Shown piece by piece: positions 35,114 to 43,719 of a stretch of 64,000 nucleotides of DNA. The notes beneath the pieces were generated by a model. The model saw nothing but the letters and a program-made list of their open reading frames with translations. It was not told the origin of the DNA and did not search any database. Within the stretch, counting starts at the first letter, position 1. Every line of letters begins with the position of its first letter. Origin of the DNA: an uncultured Paludibacter sp. (lineage in GTDB: Bacteria > Bacteroidota > Bacteroidia > Bacteroidales > Paludibacteraceae); assembly GCA_937927845.1 (NCBI GenBank), contig CALFXE010000001.1:1-64000 (forward strand), read 5' to 3'. Position numbers and translations under genes: made by a program.

Positions 35114-35512
35114 TTAGGCCGAGAGTAAAAGATCAGGCTCATAATTTCTGAGCCACTCCTTTACGGAAAAGCCAGGGCAATTGGCCGTTGCATCCAGTTC
35201 ATTATGTCCGCAGATAGCCGCACCGGGATATTTTACCGATAACGCCACCAGCTTATTAAACAGTGCTTCTTCCTGCACCGGTGTCCTGGTATCGCCGAGT
35301 GCGCCGGATTTGTTACGACCACCAGTGTAAGCAATGTGGATGGCTTCGTTATCAACGTCCGGAAGATGTTTGACAACAGAGCTTTCGGGGTGTATCTTTT
35401 TGATCTCGCCGTTTCTTTCCACCACATAGTGAAAGAAACCGTAATGCTGGCTGATCTTTGGGTCAAAGGTAGCGGTGCTGTGTACCACTATTTGCTTTAT
35501 GTATCTTTTCAT
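35114..35512 (-). CDS. N-acetylmuramoyl-L-alanine amidase (second copy, shorter)
   Basis: The 132-residue Amidase_2 protein has zinc-site motifs IVVHSTATF, ICGHNELD and ATANCPGFSVKEWL, and the middle 'FHYVVERNGEIKKIHPESS'. It is diverged from, not a copy of, the 156-residue amidase next door, and lacks the ~20-residue insertion after the first motif. Two amidases plus a lysozyme in one operon suggests host-lysis or entry functions with different targets or timing. No signal peptide. Confidence 0.85.
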   Translation of the reverse strand: MKRYIKQIVVHSTATFDPKISQHYGFFHYVVERNGEIKKIHPESSVVKHLPDVDNEAIHIAYTGGRNKSGALGDTRTPVQEEALFNKLVALSVKYPGAAICGHNELDATANCPGFSVKEWLRNYEPDLLLSA

Positions 35513-35527
35513 AAGTCGGGTATTTAT

Positions 35528-36499
35528 TTAATTGAGGTATTGAACAGACCTGGTATTTACCAAAAAGTATTTGCCGTTGTTTTCAAAGAGTGTGTAATCC
35601 AACCGCCTTGTTACTTCATTGCCCAGCACCATTCTTGCCGGAACTTTTACTCCATCGGTGGCGTTGATCCACACGGTTGTCGATTCTATAGTTACAACCG
35701 GCCTGCCGTCAAAACCTGAAAGACTCCATTTACTGCCATCGAATTGCAGACCCATTCGCAAGAATTCAAATTTGATCGCTTCCTTTTGTGACGAGGTTGT
35801 GAAGGTGTTCAATAATCCATTTACAATTGTTTGCCGGACAGACCCCAGGCGGTATTGCTTAAAGACCTCATTGGCTGCGGAATAATCTTCTGTTGTTTGC
35901 ATTTGTTTCAGTAAGGACATTGCCTTGCTGTAATTCTTTGTTGATGCAGCGTGATATAAGTCTTTACCGATTGCCGAACTATCTGGCCTTGTTGCTTGCG
36001 TCAGCACATTAAAAGTGCTTTCATTGATGGTAGCGGGAAGGCCAGCTTTCTTCAAGGCATTGGCTGTTTCTGTTCCAAAGTCACCATCAGCGCCATATTT
36101 TGGAAGAATGGATTTACCATATTTGGCAATAAGGGCTTCCTGCAATAGCCTTACATTATCTCCCTTGCTTCCTTTTTTGAGCGGGAAGGAACTTTTATCA
36201 ATGGCTGGCTGTGCCGCTGAATAAGAGGTACTGGATTTTGGAGCTACAGTTGTTTTAGGCAAAGTATAGCTGGAATTATAATTGTTATCATTGTTTGTAA
36301 TAACACTGGTCGTCTTCAACACTTCATCCAGTTCAGCGGCTTTTCTGGCATCTTTTCTTTTCTTCAGATACTGCCATCCGAAATAACCGAGTATGCCTAC
36401 AGCACCCACAGCAATAGAAGCAATAATAATTTTCTTCTTTTGCTGCTTTTTGCTGCCTGAAGGCTTTCGGCGTGCTTTAATTTTTGTCTTTGCTTTCAT
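35528..36499 (-). CDS. Membrane-anchored peptidoglycan-binding protein
   Basis: The 323-residue product has a very basic N-terminus (KARRKPSGSKKQQKKK), one transmembrane helix (IIASIAVGAVGILGYFGWQYL) and a linker. A PG_binding_1 domain follows ('FPLKKGSKGDNVRLLQEALIAKYG...GADGDFGTETANALKK') and then a C-terminal domain of unknown type rich in beta strands. The ATG at 36499 is preferred over 36607 because the longer form overlaps the annexin-like gene by 52 bases. It probably tethers element or virion components to the cell wall. Confidence 0.75.
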   Translation of the reverse strand: MKAKTKIKARRKPSGSKKQQKKKIIIASIAVGAVGILGYFGWQYLKKRKDARKAAELDEVLKTTSVITNNDNNYNSSYTLPKTTVAPKSSTSYSAAQPAIDKSSFPLKKGSKGDNVRLLQEALIAKYGKSILPKYGADGDFGTETANALKKAGLPATINESTFNVLTQATRPDSSAIGKDLYHAASTKNYSKAMSLLKQMQTTEDYSAANEVFKQYRLGSVRQTIVNGLLNTFTTSSQKEAIKFEFLRMGLQFDGSKWSLSGFDGRPVVTIESTTVWINATDGVKVPARMVLGNEVTRRLDYTLFENNGKYFLVNTRSVQYLN

Positions 36500-36555
36500 C
36501 TGAATATCATTTATTTTATTTTGGCCAGATGGAACTTGCGTTTCATAATATCGGA

Positions 36556-37260
36556 TTATGCTTTCGGTTTGTTTTCGATAATAGAAATCATTTGTCCCCA
36601 TTCCCAATATTCCAACTCGCCTTTTAGATCACTCAACAGATCATCACCATACAATTGATTATATGCCTTAGCAGTTTCAAAAAAAGCTGCCTGTGTTGGC
36701 ATTTCCATAAAAACTGCTTTAATCGCATCTTCATCTGTACCATAGGGAAGAAAGCCCCACGTACTTACTTCAAAAGCCGACCTCAGTCTTTTCGCCCATG
36801 ACTGGTATTGATGAGGCGATAGCTGCACTTGTACAGGCATTGTTCCCTTTTCCGGCTTTGTAGCAATAATGGCGAGCATTTCATTGTATTCGCTTGTCGT
36901 TAGGTCGCTTTGCATATCTGCCATCAGGCTTCTGGCATATAGCTTTTGATAAGAGTTGATCACTTTCCTGAACTCGTCTTTGCTTGGTATTGCCCGGATC
37001 GCCCTGCGCAATGCTTCTTCATCTGTTCCCCATCCCCACCACATATCATTTTCAAAAGCCATCTTTATTTGCTTCGCATAGGTAGCTGCATTCCCTTCCT
37101 CATAAGTTTTCTTTTCTTCACTTGTTGCTCTTGCTTTTCGTATAATGGCCCTGCCGATAAAGAAACTTCCACCAATCACCATCAGACCGAGGATGCCATA
37201 TTTGATCTTTTCTTCGAGGGTAAACTGGTCTTGCTCATAAGTGGAAGTTTCTGTGTTCAT
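36556..37260 (-). CDS. Annexin-repeat-like membrane protein
   Basis: The 234-residue protein has a transmembrane helix at about 20-42, then two ~65-residue repeats, each opening with GTDE (WGTDEEALRRAIRAI and YGTDEDAIKAVFMEM). Both continue with Y..LY...L..DL and end in IIATKP/IIENKP. The GTDE opening, the Tyr/Leu spacing and five-helix length match annexin repeats, which bind Ca2+ and phospholipid in eukaryotes and occur sporadically in bacteria. In a phage-like operon it may bind the membrane. The similarity is by eye and should be tested by profile search. Confidence 0.6.
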   Translation of the reverse strand: MNTETSTYEQDQFTLEEKIKYGILGLMVIGGSFFIGRAIIRKARATSEEKKTYEEGNAATYAKQIKMAFENDMWWGWGTDEEALRRAIRAIPSKDEFRKVINSYQKLYARSLMADMQSDLTTSEYNEMLAIIATKPEKGTMPVQVQLSPHQYQSWAKRLRSAFEVSTWGFLPYGTDEDAIKAVFMEMPTQAAFFETAKAYNQLYGDDLLSDLKGELEYWEWGQMISIIENKPKA

Positions 37261-37284
37261 AGGCTACGGTTTAATTGCTAATGC

Positions 37285-37467
37285 TTATACACCTAAGTAT
37301 TTTTTTGCAAGCGCCGTCTTAACAGGATCATGCTTGATAACATGCGCCAGCTTGGTCAACTCCTTTTCAGAAAGCCTGGAGGCCAGTACAGTTAAGGCTT
37401 TCATTTTAGCTTCCGCTTCACTTTCCGATTTTGCTTCGATAGAGATTTCATACTGGTATTTATTCAT
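37285..37467 (-). CDS. Small hypothetical protein (60 aa)
   Basis: A charged alpha/beta protein: a strand-like start (NKYQYEISIEA), a Glu/Ala-rich helix (SESEAEAKMKALTVLASRL), then a second helix ending VKTALAKKYLGV. No family is recognised. It is packed between two genes with 4- and 24-base gaps in the minus-strand operon, which supports it being real. Confidence 0.6.
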   Translation of the reverse strand: MNKYQYEISIEAKSESEAEAKMKALTVLASRLSEKELTKLAHVIKHDPVKTALAKKYLGV

Positions 37468-37471
37468 AGGG

Positions 37472-38278
37472 TTATGTAGTTTGAATATTTAATAATTCAG
37501 CAACGGTTTGCAAGTGTGCCGGTTCTTCAGAAAACCGACCAATTATTTTCATGACCATTTCCAATTGCGGTCTTTCAAAAACGGCATCCAGTTGTTGCAA
37601 TACAGGAATGTATTCAAGATGCTCTGGCTTCAAATCGGATGTGCCATCGGTTTTCTTCTGAAAGCTGGCATTGGTTTCTTCTATGGTTGTTGCTTCATTA
37701 GCATTGCCGGGCGTTACCAATCCGGCCAGACCTATTTTTTCTAATGCTCCCGCATTCTTTACTGCCAGCTTTTCCAACACCGCTCCACCAAGCTCTACCA
37801 GGTCGAGCTTTCCTAATTTATATTTATTGCTTTTCGCTGCTTCCAGTTGTCTTTCTAATCCTTCGGCATATTCTTCCGATTCTTCGAGCTGCTGCTTTGT
37901 CTCTGCAAGTTCTTCCTTCAACCGGTTTAGCTCATATTCCTTATCACGGGCATTTAGCTTTTCCTGAATGATACCATCCAAATCACCGAGGCCATTCAGT
38001 GTTTTTTCCGGCTTATTCTGTTGCACGTAAAAGCAGTATTGATCGTTGCGAGGCGTAGCAGCGGAATTGTAAATCAATATGCGGATCTTCTCAGTGTCCT
38101 CATTCATGTAATACTCATAAGTATCAAACTCCTTTGGGTCTTCTGTTTTTGTTACAACTTTTAGATTGTCCACGAAAATCTCAAAAGGCCGTGGCTGTCC
38201 CTTCCCCGCCATCTCTTGCAGGAAATGCTTGAGCTTATCAATCTTCAGTTGGTCATATTTATCGTTTGTTACGGGCAT
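37472..38278 (-). CDS. Coiled-coil structural protein, unknown
   Basis: The 268-residue protein has an N-terminal beta-rich domain of ~100 residues (PFEIFVDNLKVV...YCFYVQQN) and a strong coiled coil ('RLKEELAETKQQLEESEEYAEGLERQLEAAK'). A hydrophobic Gly/Ala/Leu-rich stretch (LVELGGAVLEKLAVKNAGALEKIGLAGL) and a C-terminal helical part complete it. This form resembles a scaffold or fibre component. It overlaps the upstream gene by 10 bases. No recognised family. Confidence 0.6.
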   Translation of the reverse strand: MPVTNDKYDQLKIDKLKHFLQEMAGKGQPRPFEIFVDNLKVVTKTEDPKEFDTYEYYMNEDTEKIRILIYNSAATPRNDQYCFYVQQNKPEKTLNGLGDLDGIIQEKLNARDKEYELNRLKEELAETKQQLEESEEYAEGLERQLEAAKSNKYKLGKLDLVELGGAVLEKLAVKNAGALEKIGLAGLVTPGNANEATTIEETNASFQKKTDGTSDLKPEHLEYIPVLQQLDAVFERPQLEMVMKIIGRFSEEPAHLQTVAELLNIQTT

Positions 38279-38601
38279 GGCTTTTTACAGAATTTAGGTA
38301 TCACCTGGATAAACCGGGCATGAGTGACGAATATGGATTGATTGGTCAGCGTGATTTCGCCTTTATGTTCATATTGCAATTCATTAATCTGATTTTCGCT
38401 CATATCAAATAAAGCAGTTGCACTTTCAATCCTCATCTCACAATAAGGTTCGAGCAATACAAAGAACTGATCATGACTATTTATCTTTCTTGATTCCTGT
38501 GGTTGCAACACAAAATGCCGCACCCGGATAGTATAATCGTTTCCATAGCCCAGCTCGCAAGCACGTTTTGAGATATACTCCAAAGCCAGTTCTTCAGTCA
38601 T
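38269..38601 (-). CDS. Hypothetical element protein (110 aa)
   Basis: The small soluble beta-rich protein (TIRVRHFVLQPQESRKI, FFVLLEPYCEMRIES) has a charged middle. Its start overlaps the stop of the upstream gene by 4 bases (ATGA), part of a chain of three overlapping genes that also includes 38598-39092 and 39089-39475. This tight coupling suggests subunits of one assembly. No family is recognised. Confidence 0.6.
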   Translation of the reverse strand: MTEELALEYISKRACELGYGNDYTIRVRHFVLQPQESRKINSHDQFFVLLEPYCEMRIESATALFDMSENQINELQYEHKGEITLTNQSIFVTHARFIQVIPKFCKKPCP

Positions 38602-39092
38602 GTGTTACATTTTTCAATCCATAAATACAAGTGGAGATTATATTGCAGACTTTCATATTCATCCACTCCAAAGCTGTCCTGGAAAAATCCTTCAATAAAC
38701 CGGGTGTTGTTATCAACTGAAAAACTAATTTCTTCTCTTTTACGGCTATGCGTCCATTCAAAAGGCTGTAACGAAATCGAGCTGATTCCCTCGTTTAATA
38801 CCTGGTTACGATTGTCCAAAAGCGTATTCTCAAAAAAGACACTTTCGGAGCCAGGACTTTGTAGGCTAAGCCTGCCAATGCTCTTATTAGGTTGAACTAT
38901 CATAAATGGATCAGGTCCAGTTTCTCCAACTTCCCTCATGCCTATATCATAGGGGACACCTTCTTTTCCAAGCACACCGTATTCCAAACCAATGATCCTT
39001 CGTGCATCGCCCGGTAGTTGAACGTGGAAATGAACTCTATCTCCAATACTGGCAATCTTGATCACCTGCAATATGACTTCTTCTTTCATCAT
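38598..39092 (-). CDS. Hypothetical beta-rich element protein (164 aa)
   Basis: The soluble protein is predicted to be mostly beta from alternating hydrophobic strands (VILQVIKIASIGDRVHFHVQL, GRLSLQSPGSESVFFEN) and ends YNLHLYLWIEKCN. It overlaps both neighbours by ATGA (4 bases). Size, beta content and overlap fit a minor capsid or spike subunit in a virion-like block, but no sequence family is recognised. Confidence 0.6.
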   Translation of the reverse strand: MMKEEVILQVIKIASIGDRVHFHVQLPGDARRIIGLEYGVLGKEGVPYDIGMREVGETGPDPFMIVQPNKSIGRLSLQSPGSESVFFENTLLDNRNQVLNEGISSISLQPFEWTHSRKREEISFSVDNNTRFIEGFFQDSFGVDEYESLQYNLHLYLWIEKCNT

Positions 39093-39475
39093 GCCGCTTC
39101 ATTGATTTCACAGTCGAGATAAAGAGTAACACGGTACGCAACAAAATCAATCACCGTCGTATTCGTGTCCTTATATTCTACCTTCACCTTTCCATTGCCT
39201 GGCTCGATGCCTCCGAGATTATAATACCGATCATTGGGAGATACATTCAACCCGGTCATTAGTAGCTTGGTTTCATAGCTTTCCGGGAATATCTCTTGCC
39301 GGTTAATCTCTACCTTACCAGAACCACGATAATATAATAGATCGTCTCGGTCACCCGTAAATAGCAAACCATGCACCTTAACAATAGTTTTGTCCAGTTC
39401 AAAGGTCTTGGAGTGAATCCCATTTTGTTCCGTAACATCTATGTCAAATCTTTTTTTAATTCTTTTTGATGCCAT
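39089..39475 (-). CDS. Hypothetical beta-rich element protein (128 aa)
   Basis: The protein begins with a basic patch (ASKRIKKRFDIDV) and then alternating strands (TFELDKTIVKVHGLLFTG, GKVKVEYKDTNTTVIDFVAYRVTLYLDCEI). The basic start and jelly-roll-like strand pattern would suit a small capsid or DNA-contacting structural protein. It overlaps the next gene by 4 bases. No family is recognised. Confidence 0.6.
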   Translation of the reverse strand: MASKRIKKRFDIDVTEQNGIHSKTFELDKTIVKVHGLLFTGDRDDLLYYRGSGKVEINRQEIFPESYETKLLMTGLNVSPNDRYYNLGGIEPGNGKVKVEYKDTNTTVIDFVAYRVTLYLDCEINEAA

Positions 39476-39485
39476 CTGCTTTTAG

Positions 39486-40025
39486 TTAAGCTGTTAATAG
39501 TTGTCCTCCTGCTTTTATATAGAGTAACAAAAGACTTTGCAAGCTCTTTTCGCTTTGGCCATAGCCTGCACCCGGAAATGAAGCCCATACTTTTCTGCAC
39601 TTATAAATCGCCTGCACTATATTGCCTGCCAATACATCTGTTAATGCCTCTTTTTTTCTTATCAGTTCTATTGCTGCCTTATCCTGTGATACCGGGCTAA
39701 AATCCGGCAACCGCAACTCCCTTTGTACTATTGCCCATGTGCTATACAAAAACTGGTAAGCCCCTGCTGCGGTACTTGTAACACCCCATTTGGTAATGGC
39801 TATATTAGGATGCCTTGAATAATCATTGAACAAGCTGCCACCGTATAACATCCGGTAAGCATTCATTCCAATCGTTCCCTCTGCATACTGTATCATTAGC
39901 AGAAATGCTTTTAGATTTTTTAATGCTCTGCCTCTTTTTTGCGAGCCTTTTACACCCGCCAGTACCAGTGTTGGAACAAGGAGGGCTGCTGCAAGAGCAG
40001 CCCACTTGTATTTAATCAAAAACAT
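39486..40025 (-). CDS. GH104-like phage lysozyme / lytic transglycosylase
   Basis: The 179-residue protein has an N-terminal membrane/signal helix and then the GH104 (lambda-endolysin-type) pattern. YAEGT carries the probable catalytic Glu49. 'YRMLYGGSLFNDYSRHP' follows, then STAAGAYQFLYSTW, LPDFSPVSQDKAAIELI and WASFPGAGYGQ. It cuts the glycan backbone of peptidoglycan, complementing the two amidases in the same operon. The hydrophobic N-terminus could allow signal-arrest export. It lies between the capsid candidate and small beta-rich proteins, as virion-associated lysins often do. Confidence 0.82.
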   Translation of the reverse strand: MFLIKYKWAALAAALLVPTLVLAGVKGSQKRGRALKNLKAFLLMIQYAEGTIGMNAYRMLYGGSLFNDYSRHPNIAITKWGVTSTAAGAYQFLYSTWAIVQRELRLPDFSPVSQDKAAIELIRKKEALTDVLAGNIVQAIYKCRKVWASFPGAGYGQSEKSLQSLLLLYIKAGGQLLTA

Positions 40026-40037
40026 TAACTCGGGTGA

Positions 40038-40757
40038 CTATGGAGTTGTGATTGTACCATGCAATCCGGCGAAGATGTAAGTATTGGCAGCCACTCCATC
40101 CATTGAGCCGAGTTCAACGGTCATTTCAATCAATATGTCATCTTCGATCAGCCGGGGATTGGCGAGCTTGTAGTAACCAATCGGGACCTGGTGGTAGGCT
40201 GCCGTTTTAAATACAGCGTTCGATGTCTCAGGTACGATCTGTTTTTTGTTTGACTTGAGGTTGAACTCACCATTAGCGATGGCATTGAAAGTTTCCAGTC
40301 CTTTAAATTCGGTAGCAATGATCTTGTCTTTTGTACCATCAGCAGACACTCCTGCTAGCAGATAGATACCACTTACCAGGAATGCCTGATTTTTGGGCAA
40401 CTTGGCATTTGATATATTACGCAGACCAATCTCTTTGTCGTCCTGCGTTTCAAACAGCTTGATAGTTTTTGAGGTAACCGGTTTGATCGAGTAAATGGTC
40501 GAATCCGCCAGGCGAAGGGATGAATTTGCCAACCCTTCTTTGATATGAGCAGGCAGCTCGCCAAAAAACTTTTCCATTTCCGCTCTTGATCCCCTGCTGG
40601 GAGACCCGGTATTGGAAAGTTTGTTTACAGTGCGCTGCCTTTTGATCGGGTTCATTCGCTTTAAGGCGCCGAGCAGCTCGCCATCGTCAACACCTTCGAT
40701 GCCGATCAATGCACCTGCATTATTGTATTCTTCGATTCCATCGAGTAAGCCTAACAT
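40038..40757 (-). CDS. Capsid-protein candidate (unknown beta-rich protein)
   Basis: The 239-residue soluble protein has a short helical N-terminus (GVDDGELLGALKRMNPIKRQR). About 170 residues of alternating beta strands follow, with surface-loop composition (FLVSGIYLLAGVSAD, 'NGEFNLKSNKKQIVPETS', GYYKLANPRLIEDDILIEM) and end TYIFAGLHGTITTP. The closing pattern, a hydrophobic strand then LHGT, and the NP.LI edge strand recall jelly-roll capsid proteins of tailless phages. It lies next to the lysozyme gene. There is no direct homology I can name; the capsid idea is inference from form and position. Confidence 0.5.
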   Translation of the reverse strand: MLGLLDGIEEYNNAGALIGIEGVDDGELLGALKRMNPIKRQRTVNKLSNTGSPSRGSRAEMEKFFGELPAHIKEGLANSSLRLADSTIYSIKPVTSKTIKLFETQDDKEIGLRNISNAKLPKNQAFLVSGIYLLAGVSADGTKDKIIATEFKGLETFNAIANGEFNLKSNKKQIVPETSNAVFKTAAYHQVPIGYYKLANPRLIEDDILIEMTVELGSMDGVAANTYIFAGLHGTITTP

Positions 40758-40805
40758 AGTTTTCGGGTTTTATGGATTAATGAATTTGTTTTAGTTTTTT
40801 ATGAA

Positions 40806-41399
40806 TCAGTACAACCGGTCTTCCAGCGCACCTACTTCATAATCGTCTCCCAAAAGTTCTTCCTCACCTCTTAATTGCCCCTGGAACTGTCGGGCACTTT
40901 CGGCTACCTGTTGTTCAATATCATCCAGTGCAGCCAGGTGACCGTTCATCGGATCATTGTAAGTGAAGTATTGTAGCTCTCCAATACCGCTTGTAGTGGC
41001 GGCCGCTTTTTTCTTTAATATTTTATCGAGGAAAAACTTTTCGGTCATGCTTTCTTTATAGGCTTGCAGTCTTTCCTTTACTCCGGCCAGTCCTTCAAGG
41101 CCACTTACTGTTCCTGCTTTCTGAAAGCCATTAGCTGCCATGATGCCGATGCCGAGAATCTGCACGATCTTATTGCCGGTAAAGTGTCCGACACCGGTTG
41201 TAGCGATACCGACCAGCAAGGAAGGTTTTCCAACAGCCGCACCAATGAGGCCGCCACCAAGTACGCCAATTAAAATATCTTTTCCGGTTTCCAGCACTGT
41301 ATTTTTAGTATTGCCTTTTGTTGGCAATCCTTCATTCAGACCAGAAAGAAAGTGTTTCTTATTAGCTTTCTTCTGGTATCGGTTTTTCTTTTTTGACAT
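40806..41399 (-). CDS. Glycine-rich membrane protein of the element
   Basis: The 197-residue product has a basic N-terminus (SKKKNRYQKKANKKHF), two or three Gly-rich hydrophobic segments ('DILIGVLGGGLIGAAVGKPS', LLVGIATTGVGHFTGNKIV, ILGIGIMAANGF) and a soluble acidic C-terminus. GxxxG-dense helices of this sort are found in internal-membrane proteins of lipid-containing phages and in pore-forming proteins. The short motif GLEGLAGVKERL resembles the N-terminal GIEGVDDGELLG of the next protein. No family is recognised. Confidence 0.55.
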   Translation of the reverse strand: MSKKKNRYQKKANKKHFLSGLNEGLPTKGNTKNTVLETGKDILIGVLGGGLIGAAVGKPSLLVGIATTGVGHFTGNKIVQILGIGIMAANGFQKAGTVSGLEGLAGVKERLQAYKESMTEKFFLDKILKKKAAATTSGIGELQYFTYNDPMNGHLAALDDIEQQVAESARQFQGQLRGEEELLGDDYEVGALEDRLY

Positions 41400-41434
41400 A
41401 GTATTAATAAGGTTTAATAGTTAATGGATTCGGG

Positions 41435-43243
41435 TTAGAGGAGAGCTATTGCTTTTCGATGCTGATGTTTGTTGTGATGTTTTTTCTTTTTCCCTCGTTT
41501 ATGCGGCGTACCGGATAATCCTTGCGATTTTGGTGACGCCTTGTTCTCATGTTTTGAGCCTTTCGATAGGTTGTAAGCAATTGCAATCACCGTCAATCCG
41601 CCCACGCCAATGGCTACCGGCTTTATCCATTTTTTATTTTTATCCCAAAAACTTTGTTTTTCACCACCGGTATTGTCGCTGCTATTACTGCTTGTATTTG
41701 CAGTGTTAGTATTAGTAACTGGTGAAACTGATTTTTCCTCAATAAACTCATCTTCAGTAATCAATTCTCTGTTTGCTGATGCAGTGGAGACGTTATTGGG
41801 AGTTCTTACCAAAGCATCATTTGACATTGATGGTGATTCAGTAGTAGGTAATGAAGGACTAAAATTTTCAGCCGAAATATTTGTAGGTACAATGGGATTA
41901 GTTGCTGCAGAAGGAATAGCTGCGCTGTTTGCTGGCACTGACACATTATTTTCAGGAGCATCGGTTTGGCTTTCATCAAAATCTTCTGATCCCTGCTGCT
42001 TGCCTTTAAAAATGTTTCCAATCTGTTTTAAGGAAGCGACAATTCCTGCTATTACTCCCATTGCTGCACCCACACTTGCAAGCGTCACCGGTTCTCCAAG
42101 TTCACCAAAACCCTTGAAGCCATCCATGCCTTCCACATTTTCGGAATAGTAGATCTCTGGGCCAAGCAATTGTTGGAGAGGTGTGTTTTCATTCATGTAC
42201 CCGCTCCAGCTTTCCATAGGTAGCATTCCCAATCCGCTTACGGCTTTATCCTTATTTCCTTTGCCTTTTAGTATGGCCTTCCGAAGGTTGTCGGGCTTGC
42301 CTCCCGCACCATAAAAGATGTTTTCCAATTTCTGCCGGGTAGCGAGCAGCTTTTGATATTTGGCTGCTTCAATGCCTTTAGCCGCCGCTTGCTCGGCAGT
42401 GAGATAGCTCCACCTTAACCTGGCGGCGACGTTTTTTATATTCAGTTTCATAGCGGCAAGCACACCATTTCGGAGTAACACCGTTGCCGGGTTTATCTTG
42501 TTCACCACGTTCAGCACTTTTTTGAAAAAGCCTTTCTTTTTCTTAGGCGCAGGTGCGCCGGGCATACTCGCCGCTTGTGCTTTGGCCGCAGCTTTGGCGG
42601 CTTTCTTTGCTTTGCGCTTGGCCTTTCCCGCAAGCGTATTATCGTGCATATTGCGCTCGATGATCCGGCCTAACTCCGCCAGGCCGTCGCCATCAAAGCC
42701 ATTGAGATATTGTAAATCCATAGGGTAATCTTTTTTTTCTCTAAAGGGTACTTCGTAATTAAACTGGTCAGTTACACAATCAATCGTAATATGCCTCGAA
42801 TCATTTGGCACTATGGGGTAGATATGCTGAAAGTATTCCCGGTGATATTTGGTGATCCGCAGGATATGAGGAATACCCAGGTTAGTCAGGATGCTGGAGA
42901 TAAACACCGAGTAACAATCACAATCTACCCCCTGTTTTCTGTCGTGCCATGCTCTTGCCGGGCTGCGTATTTGCTCAAACCCTTCTTCATCTTTTTTATA
43001 GTTGATATGACCATATATAAAATGCCAGATATTTTTGCATGTTTCATAATTTGTTCGTCCTTTTAGTCTTTGCGCTATCAGCTTTGTCTGGTCAATCGTT
43101 TCCTGAACTACCTTCGGAATAAAATCAAGGGTGTGATCTAAATTCGCATTACGCCTGATTGTTTTATTATCGTTTTGAGACGATGGAAACAAATGATCAT
43201 ATTCATTGCCCGGCCTGATATGTCGCTTCTTTCTTGCTTCCAT
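41435..43243 (-). CDS. Transglutaminase-like cysteine-protease-fold protein with membrane anchor
   Basis: The 602-residue protein has a transglutaminase-like core at about 75-180. 'RAWHDRKQGVDCDCYSVF' supplies the catalytic Cys, FQHIYPIV the His and ITIDCVTDQF the Asp. A Lys/Ala-rich hinge, helical middle, long Ser/Thr/Asn-rich linker and transmembrane helix (KPVAIGVGGLTVIAIAYNL) follow, with a very basic His/Lys tail (HKRGKKKKHHNKHQHRK). It may cleave or cross-link proteins at the cell surface or virion. Its ATG overlaps the stop of the LEA2-like gene by one base. Confidence 0.7.
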   Translation of the reverse strand: MEARKKRHIRPGNEYDHLFPSSQNDNKTIRRNANLDHTLDFIPKVVQETIDQTKLIAQRLKGRTNYETCKNIWHFIYGHINYKKDEEGFEQIRSPARAWHDRKQGVDCDCYSVFISSILTNLGIPHILRITKYHREYFQHIYPIVPNDSRHITIDCVTDQFNYEVPFREKKDYPMDLQYLNGFDGDGLAELGRIIERNMHDNTLAGKAKRKAKKAAKAAAKAQAASMPGAPAPKKKKGFFKKVLNVVNKINPATVLLRNGVLAAMKLNIKNVAARLRWSYLTAEQAAAKGIEAAKYQKLLATRQKLENIFYGAGGKPDNLRKAILKGKGNKDKAVSGLGMLPMESWSGYMNENTPLQQLLGPEIYYSENVEGMDGFKGFGELGEPVTLASVGAAMGVIAGIVASLKQIGNIFKGKQQGSEDFDESQTDAPENNVSVPANSAAIPSAATNPIVPTNISAENFSPSLPTTESPSMSNDALVRTPNNVSTASANRELITEDEFIEEKSVSPVTNTNTANTSSNSSDNTGGEKQSFWDKNKKWIKPVAIGVGGLTVIAIAYNLSKGSKHENKASPKSQGLSGTPHKRGKKKKHHNKHQHRKAIALL

Positions 43244-43719
43244 TATTTTTTGAGTATCACTTCATGATTTTCTTCAAAAGGAACTGTTACCATTCCGAGA
43301 TCAATTGTTGTCTTCATCGTCGCCGTAATCATTACCTGCTCCTTGTTCTGTATCGCTTTAAGAATCGAAGTGGACACAGAAAAAATGCTTAGTATCGGAA
43401 TGCTTACCAACAGTTTTTCAATTTTTGCCTGTCCATAAGCGGGTATCTTAATATCCTGGTTCACCACCTGTGAACTACCTACAGTTGTTCCTTTGTAGGT
43501 GAGTTTAACAAAGGGAAACTTTATCGAGAAGCTCCCCTTTGTAGGGTTTTTCAATAACAAATCAAGCCGTATGATGATGCCGTCCCAATTCACTGCATGA
43601 ATGTTTGCTTCAGGGACTACCTCTAATTCTGCCGATGTCTTTCTCATCTTTACATAATAGCTGTAGCCAGCTATCAGTCCGCCGCCGATGAGTGTAATGG
43701 TCAGAATGTTTTTAGTCAT
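43243..43719 (-). CDS. LEA2-like membrane-anchored protein
   Basis: The 158-residue product has one N-terminal transmembrane helix (ILTITLIGGGLIAGYSYYV) and a beta-sandwich like LEA type 2/WHy domains: 'IIIRLDLLLKNPTKGSFSIKFPFVKLTYKGTTVGSS', with the family's typical N-P pair. Such domains bind lipids or stabilise proteins. It overlaps the next small membrane gene by 8 bases upstream and the transglutaminase gene by one base downstream. Role in the element unknown. Confidence 0.6.
   Translation of the reverse strand: MTKNILTITLIGGGLIAGYSYYVKMRKTSAELEVVPEANIHAVNWDGIIIRLDLLLKNPTKGSFSIKFPFVKLTYKGTTVGSSQVVNQDIKIPAYGQAKIEKLLVSIPILSIFSVSTSILKAIQNKEQVMITATMKTTIDLGMVTVPFEENHEVILKK

Noticed and set aside
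41449..42149. Plus-strand frames of up to 179 residues inside the transglutaminase-like gene
   Set aside because: Composition is a mirror of the Ser/Thr/Asn-rich linker on the minus strand; no independent features.
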